Source of the DNA: Acetobacteraceae bacterium
GTDB lineage: Bacteria > Pseudomonadota > Alphaproteobacteria > Acetobacterales > Acetobacteraceae
Length of the DNA stretch: 64,000 bases
NCBI GenBank assembly: GCA_947474705.1
Contig: CANJJS010000009.1
Coordinates: 1-64,000, forward strand
Direction of reading: 5' to 3'
The notes below the pieces were generated by a model, which saw nothing but the letters and a program-made list of their open reading frames with translations, was not told the origin of the DNA and did not search any database. The position numbers were made by a program, and so were the translations under genes. Below are positions 47,399-55,467 of the stretch, one piece after another (within the stretch, counting starts at the first letter, position 1; each line of letters starts with the position of its first letter).

Positions 47399-47997
47399 TG
47401 GGCCGCAAACTCCCGCCGGGCACCAAAATCGTCCTGGCCAGCCACAACAAAGGCAAGCTCCGGGAATTTTCGGACCTGCTGAGCCCGCACGGCATCGAAA
47501 TGGTGCCGGCGGGCGAGCTCGGCCTGCCGGAACCCGACGAAACCGCGCCCGATTTCGCCGGCAATGCCCGGATCAAGGCGCTGGCGGCGGCCCAGGCGAG
47601 CGGCATGCCCGCCTTTTCCGACGATTCCGGCTTCTGCGTGGCGGCGCTGGGCGGCGAACCCGGCGTGCTGTCCGCGCGTTGGGGCGGGCCCGAGAAAGAT
47701 TTTTCCAAGGCCATGGCGCTGGTGAACGAACGCATGGGCGAGGCCACGGACCGGCGGGCCTGGTTCGTCGCGGCGCTGTGCCTCGCCTGGCCCGACGGGC
47801 ATACGGAAACGTTCCAGGGGCGGGTCGATGGGACGGCGGTCTGGCCGCCCCGGGGCGGCAAGGGCTTCGGCTACGACCCCATGTTCGTGCCGCTGGGCGG
47901 AACGGAAACCTTCGGGGAGATGGATGCGGACGCGAAGCACGCGATCAGTCATCGGGCGCGGGCCTTCGCCCAGGTGCTGGCGGCTTGTTTCGCCTGA
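47398..47997 (+). CDS. rdgB: non-canonical purine NTP pyrophosphatase (RdgB/HAM1)
   Basis: This 199-residue house-cleaning enzyme hydrolyses dITP, ITP and XTP to monophosphates. Motifs are [11 protein letters not shown] at the N-terminus, [19 protein letters not shown] with the catalytic Asp, [14 protein letters not shown] and the terminal ISHRARAF. The start overlaps the rph stop by one base. No obvious terminator follows; a 398-base gap separates it from the next gene. Confidence 0.96.
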   Translation: MGRKLPPGTKIVLASHNKGKLREFSDLLSPHGIEMVPAGELGLPEPDETAPDFAGNARIKALAAAQASGMPAFSDDSGFCVAALGGEPGVLSARWGGPEKDFSKAMALVNERMGEATDRRAWFVAALCLAWPDGHTETFQGRVDGTAVWPPRGGKGFGYDPMFVPLGGTETFGEMDADAKHAISHRARAFAQVLAACFA

Positions 47998-48395
47998 TCC
48001 TTTGGGGGCTTGTTTTACCTGGCGGCCGGGTTCCGCCCGCCGGTCCCGGGTTTGCTGGGCTGGCGGCCCTTCCCCATGCGGGTCCCGCGGTGGCTGTACA
48101 ACCGCGGAATGAAAGTTCGATGTCTGGCACGGGGGGGGCCGCTGGTCTGAGTTCACGGAACCCATGACAAGGCGGAAAGCGGTCCGCCACCGCCCGATTT
48201 CGTGGCGCGAGAGGCCGCGTCGGGCCCGGATATCTGGTGTTTCAATCGCGAACGGGCCGATGACCCATTGCCGCGCGGGGCGGAGATCGCGGCGTTCGCG
48301 CGGTATGGCCTGTGTCTTTGCCCGCCGCGGCGAGACCCCGCCGGACCCGAACCGGGCACGAGGCGCGGCTCGGGTCCCGACGGACCCAGAAGGGG
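47998..48395. other. 398-base intergenic region with one hairpin
   Basis: Between rdgB and the convergent repeat-protein gene I find no frame with coding character. A hairpin pairs CCGCGGT (48085-48091) with ACCGCGG (48101-48107) around a nine-base loop. The rest is GC-rich without recognisable features; short open frames here are of random type. Confidence 0.5.
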
Positions 48396-48635
48396 TCAGC
48401 GTGCCGGCGGGAGTTCGACGCCGACAATGCGCGGCGCCACCGCGGAGGCGCCGTTCAGGTGGGCGCCGTTCATGGTCAGACCGTTGCGGGCATAAGCATT
48501 GAGGCTGAGACCATTGAGGCTGAGACCATTGATGCTGATACCATTGGAGTAAGCACTCGCCTCGGCGGGCGCGATGGCGCCGGAAATGGCGAGAAACGCG
48601 ATGGCGGCGGCGGCGAGGGTGCGGGTCACGATCAT
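48396..48635 (-). CDS. small secreted protein with NG pentapeptide repeats
   Basis: This 79-residue protein has a clear signal peptide (AAAIAFLAISGAIAPAEA) and a mature part built of about seven consecutive five-residue units of the type NGISI, NGLSL, NGLTM, then a short tail ending LPPAR. The period is exact at 15 bases in the DNA (48490-48550). It is not the standard A(D/N)LXX pentapeptide repeat, since Asn is followed by Gly. AGGAG precedes the ATG at 48635; the longer open frame is a shadow. It is divergent from the LysR regulator gene. A surface or matrix role is conceivable, but function is unknown. Confidence 0.8.
   Translation of the reverse strand: MIVTRTLAAAAIAFLAISGAIAPAEASAYSNGISINGLSLNGLSLNAYARNGLTMNGAHLNGASAVAPRIVGVELPPAR
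48490..48550. repeat. 15-base tandem repeat
   Basis: Units resembling ACCATTGAGGCTGAG recur every 15 bases, at first almost identical and then diverging. They encode the NG pentapeptides of the small secreted protein on the minus strand, which points to growth by slippage. Confidence 0.75.
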
Positions 48636-48728
48636 GGGGTTCTCTCCTGAATGGGGCCATTTGGTGTGTGCCGGCGTTGGCCCGTTCGCCGTTCGATGAC
48701 GAGATGTTTGGCCTGACCCGCGCTCGCC

Positions 48729-48758
48729 GGACAGACGGTGAATCTGGACAGTCTGTCC
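48729..48758. promoter_or_regulatory. candidate operator in the divergent LysR spacer
   Basis: GGACAGTCTGTCC at 48746-48758 is a palindrome except at its centre, and a half-site GGACAG occurs again at 48729-48734. It lies 13-43 bases before the LysR start and upstream of the divergent repeat-protein gene. It may be an autoregulatory site; no experimental or homology support is available. Confidence 0.4.
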
Positions 48759-48780
48759 GGCCTGTCGAACAATGGCGGCC

Positions 48781-49668
48781 ATGAATCCTTTCGATGGCAT
48801 GGAAACCTTCGCCCGCGTCGTGGAATGCGGCTCCTTCACCGCCGCCGCCGACCGGCTGCAAACCGCGAAATCCAGCGTCAGCGACAGTGTTCGCGCGCTG
48901 GAAGAGCGTTTGGGGGTCCGTTTGCTCGACCGGACCACGCGGCGGGTGCGGCCGACAGAGGCGGGCCTGACGTTTTACGCCCGTTGCCAGCGTCTGATTG
49001 GCGAGGCGGAGGCGGCGCGGTCGGAAGCCCAGGCGGCGCAGGGGGCGTTGAGCGGGACGTTGCGGATCGCGGCGCCGGAGGGGTTTGCCCGCCGCTATGT
49101 CGCCCCTGGGCTGGTCGGCTTCGTCAATACCTACCCGAACATCGACGTGGAACTGGTCGAGGGTGCGGGCGCGGTGCGGCTGGTGGAAGATGGGATCGAC
49201 CTTGCCATTCGCATCGCGCAGTCGCCGGACGAGTCGCTGATCGCGCGGCGGATCGCGACGTCTCAGGTGGTCGTGGTGGGCGCGCCGAGTTACCTGGCGG
49301 CGTTCGGGACACCCAGGGAACCGGAGGAATTACCAAGGCATCGGTGCATCGGGTTCTCTCCGCTGGCATGGCGCGATACCTGGCGGTTGGGCGACAGGGA
49401 CATTCGGATCAAGCCGCGGCTTCTCACCAACAGCACGGAGTCGTTGCGCGCGGCGGCGTTGTCGGGTCTGGGGCTGGCGGCGTTGCCGGGGTGGATGGTG
49501 AACGACGCGGTGGCGACGGGCGCGCTGACGCGGGTGCTGGAGGATTTTCCAACACCGAAAGCCGGGATTTTCGCGGTTTATCCGACCAACCGGCTGCTGA
49601 CCCCGAAAATCCGGTTGTTCGTGGAGCATCTGGCGGCGGAGTTGCGGGCGCGCGGCCTGGCGGACTGA
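48781..49668 (+). CDS. LysR-family transcriptional regulator
   Basis: This 295-residue regulator has the N-terminal winged HTH (about residues 3-62: FARVVECGSFTAAADRLQTAKSSVSDSVRALE) and a periplasmic-binding-like effector domain (LRIAAPEGFARRYVAPGL onwards, about 90-290). The HTH resembles the CrgA-like group. ATG at 48781 fits the family N-terminus; ATG at 48772 adds three residues. The small repeat-protein gene is divergent, and a two-subunit ThDP decarboxylase follows on the same strand; either could be regulated. Confidence 0.92.
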   Translation: MNPFDGMETFARVVECGSFTAAADRLQTAKSSVSDSVRALEERLGVRLLDRTTRRVRPTEAGLTFYARCQRLIGEAEAARSEAQAAQGALSGTLRIAAPEGFARRYVAPGLVGFVNTYPNIDVELVEGAGAVRLVEDGIDLAIRIAQSPDESLIARRIATSQVVVVGAPSYLAAFGTPREPEELPRHRCIGFSPLAWRDTWRLGDRDIRIKPRLLTNSTESLRAAALSGLGLAALPGWMVNDAVATGALTRVLEDFPTPKAGIFAVYPTNRLLTPKIRLFVEHLAAELRARGLAD

Positions 49669-49800
49669 TGCCGGCGCCGAGGTGGAGGCGCGTTCTTGCC
49701 CCGCGTCGTTTTTTGGCTCCCGCGCGGCGCGGAAGGCCCGGCCCTTGAACAAGGGCGGGCGGTGGCCGATCCTGGCGTGGACAAACAGGAACGGACCCCC

Positions 49801-50319
49801 ATGCCCGACCCCACCAACGACTGGCCCAACGCCCTCTACGACCTGCTGCGCGCCAACAAAATCACCCAGTTCGCCTACGTCCCCGACGCCGGCCACAAAG
49901 TCCTGATCGACCGCTCCCTGGCCGATCCCGACGCGCACGCCATCCCCCTGACGACCGAGGAAGAAGGCGTCGCCCTCCTCGCCGGCGCCGATCTGGGCGG
50001 CGCGCGCGGCGTGCTGCTGATGCAATCCTCCGGCGCCGGCAATTGCATCAATCTGCTGTCCCTGACCGTCGGCTGCCGCTTCCCGCTGCTGACCCTGATC
50101 TCCATGCGCGGCGAGTTCGGCGAAGGCAACGCCTGGCAATTCCCCATGGGCCAGGCGGTCGAACCCGTCCTGAAAGCCATGGGCCTGGTCGTGCTGACCT
50201 GCTCGGCGCCAGAGGACGTGATCCCCGTCGTCTCCAACGCCATCACCATGTCGTTCCAGGCCGGACAGGCCGTCGCCGTGCTGCTGAGCCAACGCCTGAT
50301 CGGCGCCAAGAAGTTTTAA
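49801..50319 (+). CDS. ThDP-dependent decarboxylase, alpha (PYR-domain) subunit
   Basis: This 172-residue protein is the N-terminal ThDP domain of the sulfopyruvate/phosphonopyruvate decarboxylase group, with LYDLLRANKITQFAYVPDAGHKVL, the conserved Glu in LTTEEEGVALLAGADLGG, and QSSGAGNCINLLSL. In the usual enzymes this domain and the ThDP-binding domain are one chain; in ComD/ComE and here they are two genes. ATG at 49801 is used; the longer open frame has no ribosome site. Its partner starts 17 bases downstream. Confidence 0.88.
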   Translation: MPDPTNDWPNALYDLLRANKITQFAYVPDAGHKVLIDRSLADPDAHAIPLTTEEEGVALLAGADLGGARGVLLMQSSGAGNCINLLSLTVGCRFPLLTLISMRGEFGEGNAWQFPMGQAVEPVLKAMGLVVLTCSAPEDVIPVVSNAITMSFQAGQAVAVLLSQRLIGAKKF

Positions 50320-50336
50320 GCGGAGGACATCGCGCC

Positions 50337-50951
50337 ATGGCGAAACTGAACAAAATCCAAATGTCCAACCTGCCCGACGCGGTCCTGGACCGCCGCCAGG
50401 CAGTGCCCGCGCTGATCGAGAACCCCGCGGACTTCCTGATCGTCGCGGGCCTCGCGGGCGCGGCCCAGGAAATCACCGCCCTGACCCTGGATTCCCCCGG
50501 CGTCTTCGGACTCGGCGGCGCCATGGGCGCCGCGCCGATGATGGGACTCGGCCTGGCCCTGGCCCAAAAAGACCGCCGCGTGCTGGTGGTGACCGGCGAC
50601 GGCGAACTGCTGATGAACGTCGGCGCGCTGGCGACGATCGCCCTGCAAAACCCACCCAATCTGACCGTGATCTGCGTCGATAACGGCCATTACGGCGAGA
50701 CCGGCAACCAGGACAGCCACACCGGCCTGGGCGTTCAACTCGACAAAATCGCCGCGGGCGCCGGCTTCCCCGTGGTAACCACCATCAACACAGAGGAAGA
50801 CCTGGCCGAAGGCCGCCGCCTGCTGCGCGAAGGCGGCGGACTGTCCTTCATTCTGCTGCGCGTGAAAGAAGGCCCGCCGAACCGGGTATCTCGAAATCTG
50901 GTCCCACACCAGGTGCGGGACCGGTTCCGGGCGGCGTTGCTGAAGTCTTAA
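50337..50951 (+). CDS. ThDP-dependent decarboxylase, beta (PP-domain) subunit
   Basis: This 204-residue protein carries the ThDP pyrophosphate-binding domain: GLGGAMGAAPMMGLGLALA, then VTGDGELLMNVGALATIA (GDG motif) and CVDNGHYGETGNQ. With the alpha subunit it forms a ComDE-like decarboxylase that acts on sulfopyruvate, phosphonopyruvate or another 2-oxo acid; the sequence does not decide between them. GGAGG precedes the ATG at 50337. No phosphonate or coenzyme M genes are adjacent. Confidence 0.88.
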   Translation: MAKLNKIQMSNLPDAVLDRRQAVPALIENPADFLIVAGLAGAAQEITALTLDSPGVFGLGGAMGAAPMMGLGLALAQKDRRVLVVTGDGELLMNVGALATIALQNPPNLTVICVDNGHYGETGNQDSHTGLGVQLDKIAAGAGFPVVTTINTEEDLAEGRRLLREGGGLSFILLRVKEGPPNRVSRNLVPHQVRDRFRAALLKS

Positions 50952-50991
50952 AGGTGGCTGGCCCGGCGGCGCCCGCCGCCGGGCCAGCTTC

Positions 50992-52242
50992 TTATTTCTG
51001 CGGCGCCTGCTCCGGCGCGTTCTCCGTGCCGTTAACCCGGAACACCTGCGCGATCAACGAATCCAGCGCCTTAAACACCCCTTCGACCCCGTACCCCGCA
51101 AGAAACGCGAGTCCGGACGTCGACAACGTCACCACCAGACCCACCGTGCCCGTCGCCTGCGCCTGACCAGAACCCGAATAAACCAACCCGATACACCCCC
51201 CAATCAGAGTGCCAAGCAACAATCGGATGACGTTGGCGCGCCGGTCGTACGGCGAAAGAAGGAACAAAGACAGCCGGCGATGGTAACGACGCAAAACGAA
51301 AGCGCCCGACCCGAGAAAACCATAAAGAACAGGCATCAAATAATTCCCTATGACGGTCATCATGGCGACGCTCTGTTGTTCTATTTCTTTTCTGTGTTTT
51401 TCCGCGGGCCATATGGGCTTCTCGCTAGACCTGAACTCCTTTGGCGCGGGCGGACCGTCGTTCCAGCTCCAGGCCCAGAATTTCGTCGCATTCAACCATT
51501 TCTCAAGATCTATGCTGATGCTCTCCCTTCGCGCCACGATATCGTTTAATCTGTGGCAAATATCAGTGGTTTGATAATCGACATCCTTTTCCGGCTGACA
51601 GTCCGGCAGATTCCCACCGGGCGCACCCTGCGCGCCCGCGGAAACTTCGGTCTTTTCTGGCTGCTGGTTCGGATCCCGCGGGCCCGGGCGCGCGGGATCG
51701 TCCCCCTGGTACGCCACCTTTTCCGCGGGCTTGGGAGACTTGTCCCGCTGCGTGGCGCTGTCGTCCCGCCGGACGGCATCCAACGTATCCATCAACGATT
51801 TACCCCAGGCCGTATAGGCGGAGATCGCGACAGCCAAGACCAGAAAGCACACACCCAAACGCAGCGTCTGTTTGATCGACTCGTCCAAAATCGCCGCGGA
51901 CCGCGCGAGCCAGGGATATGCCTCAACGGCGAAGCCTCGGGCTGAAATGCCCTCGGACATCTCCTCGCCCTCGCTATCCCGCCCCACCTGCCACCACCTC
52001 CTGGTTCTGGCCCCGTGCGCGGCCACCATCGCGGTAAAAGCGATAGTGGCGCCGGTCGCGGGCGCGGCCCGGGCGTTCAAAACATCCCGGGCCCGGAGCA
52101 AAAAGGCGGCGTCGGCTTCGAAGTTTGCGCTGTCCGGCTGGATCGGGTAACGGACCTGCATCGCGCGAAGAACCAGACGCGCCGGATCCTGCAAGTCCGC
52201 CTCGATCTTTTGGGCCGCCGCGATGTCGCGGCCCGGCGCCAT
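50992..52242 (-). CDS. membrane protein of unknown function (probably main part of a frameshifted gene)
   Basis: This frame encodes 416 residues from the ATG at 52242: a helical region (AAAQKIEADLQDPARLVLRAMQV), a charged Pro-rich segment around 165-225, and four likely membrane spans (LGVCFLVLAVAISAYTAW, VIGNYLMPVLYGFLGSGAFV, VIRLLLGTLIGGCIGLVYSG, and TVGLVVTLSTSGLAFLAGYG). The frame continues upstream to 52446, but that part reads like a shadow. A plausible N-terminal piece lies in another frame from 52459. I recognise no family. Confidence 0.6.
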   Translation of the reverse strand: MAPGRDIAAAQKIEADLQDPARLVLRAMQVRYPIQPDSANFEADAAFLLRARDVLNARAAPATGATIAFTAMVAAHGARTRRWWQVGRDSEGEEMSEGISARGFAVEAYPWLARSAAILDESIKQTLRLGVCFLVLAVAISAYTAWGKSLMDTLDAVRRDDSATQRDKSPKPAEKVAYQGDDPARPGPRDPNQQPEKTEVSAGAQGAPGGNLPDCQPEKDVDYQTTDICHRLNDIVARRESISIDLEKWLNATKFWAWSWNDGPPAPKEFRSSEKPIWPAEKHRKEIEQQSVAMMTVIGNYLMPVLYGFLGSGAFVLRRYHRRLSLFLLSPYDRRANVIRLLLGTLIGGCIGLVYSGSGQAQATGTVGLVVTLSTSGLAFLAGYGVEGVFKALDSLIAQVFRVNGTENAPEQAPQK

Positions 52243-52244
52243 CC

Positions 52245-52459
52245 GGTGCGCCCGCGGCTCCGGCGGGCGCAGGCGCCGGAACCGTGCTTTGAACGACGGA
52301 CTGGATTTGGGTCTGAAGCAGCGACCGCGCCTGCTCGTCCTGCGTCGGGCGGATGGACCGGTCAGGCCGCCCAGAAAGAAAATCCAATAGTAGATAGACT
52401 TCCGCCGCTTCGCGATTGAGAAATCTAACCCGCGTTTCTTCCCCATTTGGCATGTTCAT
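52245..52459 (-). pseudogene. N-terminal piece in another frame, probably joined to 50992-52242
   Basis: From the ATG at 52459 a frame reads MPNGEETRVRFLNREAAEVY and LLLDFLSGRPDRS, then an Ala/Pro-rich stretch, which looks far more protein-like than the frame that continues the membrane protein. After about 52260 the coding character moves to the other frame. One added or lost base in the GC-rich Ala/Pro stretch would join them into a protein of about 489 residues. A real frameshift, a sequencing error or programmed shifting are all possible. Confidence 0.5.
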
Positions 52460-52697
52460 TGCCCTTGATTTTGGGACAGGTGTTTTTGGAATTCGGCAAC
52501 CAGCCCGCCCCAGCAACAAACGTAAACGATTGCTTACCGAATGGCCAGAGAAAAACAAACCGTTAACAACCCGCCCGCCAATGGGAAGCACAGCCCACAT
52601 ACCCAGATCATTTTTTTCGATTCGGCCGCGCCTCTTAACCAATCCCTAACGATTGTCAGGCGAGATGCCGGTCGCAACCAAACAGGAGCACTCCGTG

Positions 52698-53090
52698 ATG
52701 GCCCAATGGCCCGCGGAACCAAACAGCACGACCCGCACGGCCGAGGACCCAGTGTTCGATCGGGCCGAATTCGCCACCCTCGCCGATGCGCTCGGCGACG
52801 ACGGCGTGCGCGAAGTCGTCTGGATCTTCGAAACCGAAACCCGCGACCGGCTCCGCCGCCTGTCGAACGGCGGACAGGACCACACCACCCTCGTGCGGGA
52901 GCTACATACGCTGAAAGGCGCCGCGAGCACCGTCGCCTCTCCGCGATTGACCGAGATCGGCCGCGGGCTGGAACAACGCGCCCGCCAAGGCGTCGCGCCA
53001 ACGGCGGCCGACCTCGCGGCCATCGCCGCGGCATTGAATGCCTATATGCGCGAGATCGCGACCCTGGGGTTTTCCAACCCCGAGGCCTGA
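52698..53090 (+). CDS. Hpt-domain phosphotransfer protein
   Basis: This 130-residue protein has an Hpt four-helix domain: FATLADALGDDGVREVVWIFETET and the phosphorylated His70 in LVRELHTLKGAASTVASPRL. Such proteins pass phosphate between receiver domains in multistep His-Asp relays. AGGAG lies nine bases ahead of the ATG at 52698; starts at 52653 (TTG) and 52665 (ATG) would lengthen it. No histidine kinase or receiver gene is nearby, so partners are elsewhere. Confidence 0.85.
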   Translation: MAQWPAEPNSTTRTAEDPVFDRAEFATLADALGDDGVREVVWIFETETRDRLRRLSNGGQDHTTLVRELHTLKGAASTVASPRLTEIGRGLEQRARQGVAPTAADLAAIAAALNAYMREIATLGFSNPEA

Positions 53091-53100
53091 CGCGACCGCC

Positions 53101-53895
53101 CTAACGAATCAACCCACTCAAGGGACTGGACGGATCGGCCCCCATCCGGCGCGGCATCCGCCCGGCGCGATACGCCAGCCTCCCCGCCTCAATCGCGTGC
53201 TTCATCGCCTGAGCCATCAAAATCGGGTCCTTCGCATGCGCGATGGCGGAATTCATCAACACCGCCGTGCACCCCAGCTCCATCGCGATCGCCGCGTCCG
53301 ACGCCGTCCCGACACCCGCGTCAACCAGGAACGGCACCGTGATATGCTCCATCATCATGGTCAGCATCGCCGGATTTTGCAGCCCGAGCCCCGACCCGAT
53401 CGGCGCCCCCAACGGCATGATCGCGACACATCCCATGTCCTGCAGCCGCTTCGCCGCCAAGGGATCGTCGGCGCAATAAACCATCACCTCGAACCCGTCC
53501 TTGATCAACGCTTCCGCCGCCTCGAACGTGCCCTGCATGTCCGGATACAGCAGCGGCGGCGGGCCCAGCACCTCCAGCTTCACCAAATTCCAGCCCCCGG
53601 CCTCGCGCGCCAGACGCAAGGTCCGCACCGCCTCGTTGGCCGTGAAACACCCCGCCGTGTTCGGCAAATAGGTGAATTTCTTCGGATCGACATAATCCTG
53701 CAGCATCGGCGCCTTCGGGTCCGACAAATTCACCCGCCGCACCGCCACGGTGACGATTTCCGCCCCGCTCGCCACGATCGCCGCGCCCGTCTCCTCAAGA
53801 TCCTTATACCGCCCCGTGCCCACGATCAGACGCGAGTGGAAGGTGCGGCCAGCGACCGTCCATGTGTCGTCGGCGGTTGTCGTTACCTGGTCCAT
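53101..53895 (-). CDS. thiG: thiazole synthase
   Basis: This 264-residue enzyme builds the thiazole ring of thiamine from DXP, dehydroglycine and ThiS thiocarboxylate. TIM-barrel motifs include [36 protein letters not shown], the Schiff-base Lys in [10 protein letters not shown], and the phosphate-binding [15 protein letters not shown]. It lies three bases downstream of thiS. It converges on the Hpt gene with 10 bases between the stops. Confidence 0.97.
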   Translation of the reverse strand: MDQVTTTADDTWTVAGRTFHSRLIVGTGRYKDLEETGAAIVASGAEIVTVAVRRVNLSDPKAPMLQDYVDPKKFTYLPNTAGCFTANEAVRTLRLAREAGGWNLVKLEVLGPPPLLYPDMQGTFEAAEALIKDGFEVMVYCADDPLAAKRLQDMGCVAIMPLGAPIGSGLGLQNPAMLTMMMEHITVPFLVDAGVGTASDAAIAMELGCTAVLMNSAIAHAKDPILMAQAMKHAIEAGRLAYRAGRMPRRMGADPSSPLSGLIR

Positions 53896-53898
53896 ATT

Positions 53899-54123
53899 TC
53901 AGCCTCCGCCGATAAAGTGCACGATTTCCAGCTGATCCCCGCTGGCCAGCCACGTCTCCATGTAACTGGAGCGCGGCACGATCTCCTCGTTGCGCTCGAC
54001 CGCGACCTTGCGCATGTCGAGCCCCAGTTCCGTCAACAGCCCCATGACGGACAGGCGTCCATCGGCGGGCGTGGCGAATTCGCGTTTCTCCCCGTTCAGG
54101 GTGAGGGTGAGGACGTCTGTCAT
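53899..54123 (-). CDS. thiS: sulfur carrier protein ThiS
   Basis: This 74-residue ubiquitin-like protein ends in the Gly-Gly needed for thiocarboxylate formation (IVHFIGGG, with one extra Gly). The core LTLNGEKREF and the VAVERNEEIVPRS segment are typical. ATG at 54123. No thiO, thiC or thiF gene is adjacent and no TPP riboswitch consensus is seen in the 114-base upstream spacer, so the regulation is unclear. The operon is thiS-thiG only. Confidence 0.93.
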   Translation of the reverse strand: MTDVLTLTLNGEKREFATPADGRLSVMGLLTELGLDMRKVAVERNEEIVPRSSYMETWLASGDQLEIVHFIGGG

Positions 54124-54237
54124 GGCCGCGATTATGCGGCGGGCGCCGCCTGGGGGCAATGACCGCCCCCCCGCCGGTCGTTTCGCCGTGGCATTCCAAC
54201 GGAAACGGTGGCATCGTCGCACCCGGAGGTTCAACCC

Positions 54238-54816
54238 ATGAATGCTCGCGGCGCTCTCCCATTGGTCATCCTGTCCGCCTTGTCGATCGCGCCGGCCCAT
54301 GCCGACGATGTGACCGACCAAATCAACGAGGCCCTGGCCGCCTACAACAAAAAAGACGTGCCCACCGCCATGGCGGGGCTGGAAGCGGCGTTGAATTTGT
54401 TGCGGCAGGGACGCGCGGATTCCTACGGCAAATTGCTGCCCGCCGTCCCCGCCGGCTGGCAGGCGGACGAGATCGAAACGATCGCGTCCGGCCTGGCCGC
54501 TCTCGGCGGCGGCGCCGGCGCATCGCGCAAATATCGTAAAGGAGACGACACCGTCACCGTCTCCATCCTCGCCGATTCCCCCATGTTGCAGGCGCTGTCG
54601 GCCTTCGCCTCCAGCGGTATCGCCGCGATGGCCGGCGGACGAACGACGATCGTGAATGGCCGCCGCACCATCTACATGAAGGACGAAGGGTCGTTCTCGA
54701 CCATCGTCTCCGACCGGATTTTGGTGCGGGTGGAAGGGCGCGGACTGCCGGAAGCGACGTTGAAACAATTTCTCACCGCGATCGATTTCGCCGCGGTCGA
54801 AAAAGCCGCGAAATAG
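54238..54816 (+). CDS. exported protein of unknown function
   Basis: This 192-residue protein has a signal peptide ending IAPAHA before DDVTDQI. The mature part has a TPR-like helical start (INEALAAYNKKDVPTAMAGLEAAL) and a beta-rich C-terminal half (IVNGRRTIYMKDEGSFSTIVSDRILVRVEGRG). I recognise no named family. GGAGG precedes the ATG at 54238; the open frame upstream is not supported. It is divergent from thiS. Confidence 0.8.
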   Translation: MNARGALPLVILSALSIAPAHADDVTDQINEALAAYNKKDVPTAMAGLEAALNLLRQGRADSYGKLLPAVPAGWQADEIETIASGLAALGGGAGASRKYRKGDDTVTVSILADSPMLQALSAFASSGIAAMAGGRTTIVNGRRTIYMKDEGSFSTIVSDRILVRVEGRGLPEATLKQFLTAIDFAAVEKAAK

Positions 54817-54825
54817 CGGCCGCCG

Positions 54826-55467
54826 TCAGACCTTCGCCGCCGGCGGCCTGTTACTCTCCAACGCCCGCGCGTAAGCGGGACGCGCCGTCACCCGGCCGTT
54901 ATAAACACGCGCCGGTTCGGTTACCGGCACGCCATAGCGTTCAGCCCAGGAGAGGCACGTGGAAAGAATAAGGTCGGCGGCGGTGAAGGTGGCGCCAAGG
55001 ATAAAGGGGCGCCCGTCCTCCAACGCGCGATCGACACTGCGCATTTGCTTTTGAAAATATTGCGCCGCAGAATCGTTCGCCACCGGCGAGTCGCCATAAA
55101 TATGCTTCAGATCGCGATGCCGGCGAATGACATAAAGCGCGGTGGCGTCAAGTTCGCTGATCGCGAAAAAACACCATTCCAGACACCGCGCGCGATCCGC
55201 CGGGTCCAGCGGCACCAGCCGGTTTTCGGGCGTGCCATAAATATCGGACAAATAATAAACAATCGCCGCGCTCTCGGTGATGGTCATGTCGCCATCGCAC
55301 AATAACGGGATTTTTTGCCGCGCGGTCAGGCTGGTATATTCGTCCGTCTGGGTCTCGCCCGTGCGCGGCAAAATGGGCCGGTGCTCGAAACTCAATCCCA
55401 GCTCGTGCATCGCCCAGATCGGACGAATTGTGCGGCTGGTGCCGGTGCCCCAAAGGATCAGTGTCAT
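54826..55467 (-). CDS. glutathione S-transferase-family protein
   Basis: This 213-residue protein has a thioredoxin-like N-terminal domain (LILWGTGTSRTIRPIWAMHELGL, then the cis-Pro in QKIPLLCDGD and TESAAIVYYLSDIY) and an all-helical C-terminal domain (LILSTCLSWAERYGV). It may conjugate glutathione or, given its operon, act on a CoA-linked or alpha,beta-unsaturated compound. ATG at 55467 overlaps the CoA transferase stop as ATGA. It is the last gene of the SDR-CoA transferase-GST unit. Confidence 0.9.
   Translation of the reverse strand: MTLILWGTGTSRTIRPIWAMHELGLSFEHRPILPRTGETQTDEYTSLTARQKIPLLCDGDMTITESAAIVYYLSDIYGTPENRLVPLDPADRARCLEWCFFAISELDATALYVIRRHRDLKHIYGDSPVANDSAAQYFQKQMRSVDRALEDGRPFILGATFTAADLILSTCLSWAERYGVPVTEPARVYNGRVTARPAYARALESNRPPAAKV

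Noticed and set aside
47998-48395. Short plus-strand open frames (for example 48164-48502)
   Set aside because: They lack ribosome sites, are Arg-rich as expected from random GC-rich frames, and partly overlap the repeat protein on the other strand.
48490-48550. CRISPR-like short repeats
   Set aside because: The repeats are 15 bases without spacers and encode a pentapeptide pattern in a secreted protein.
53899-54237. TPP riboswitch ahead of thiS
   Set aside because: The conserved CTGAGA and ACCTGATCTGG elements are absent on the relevant strand.
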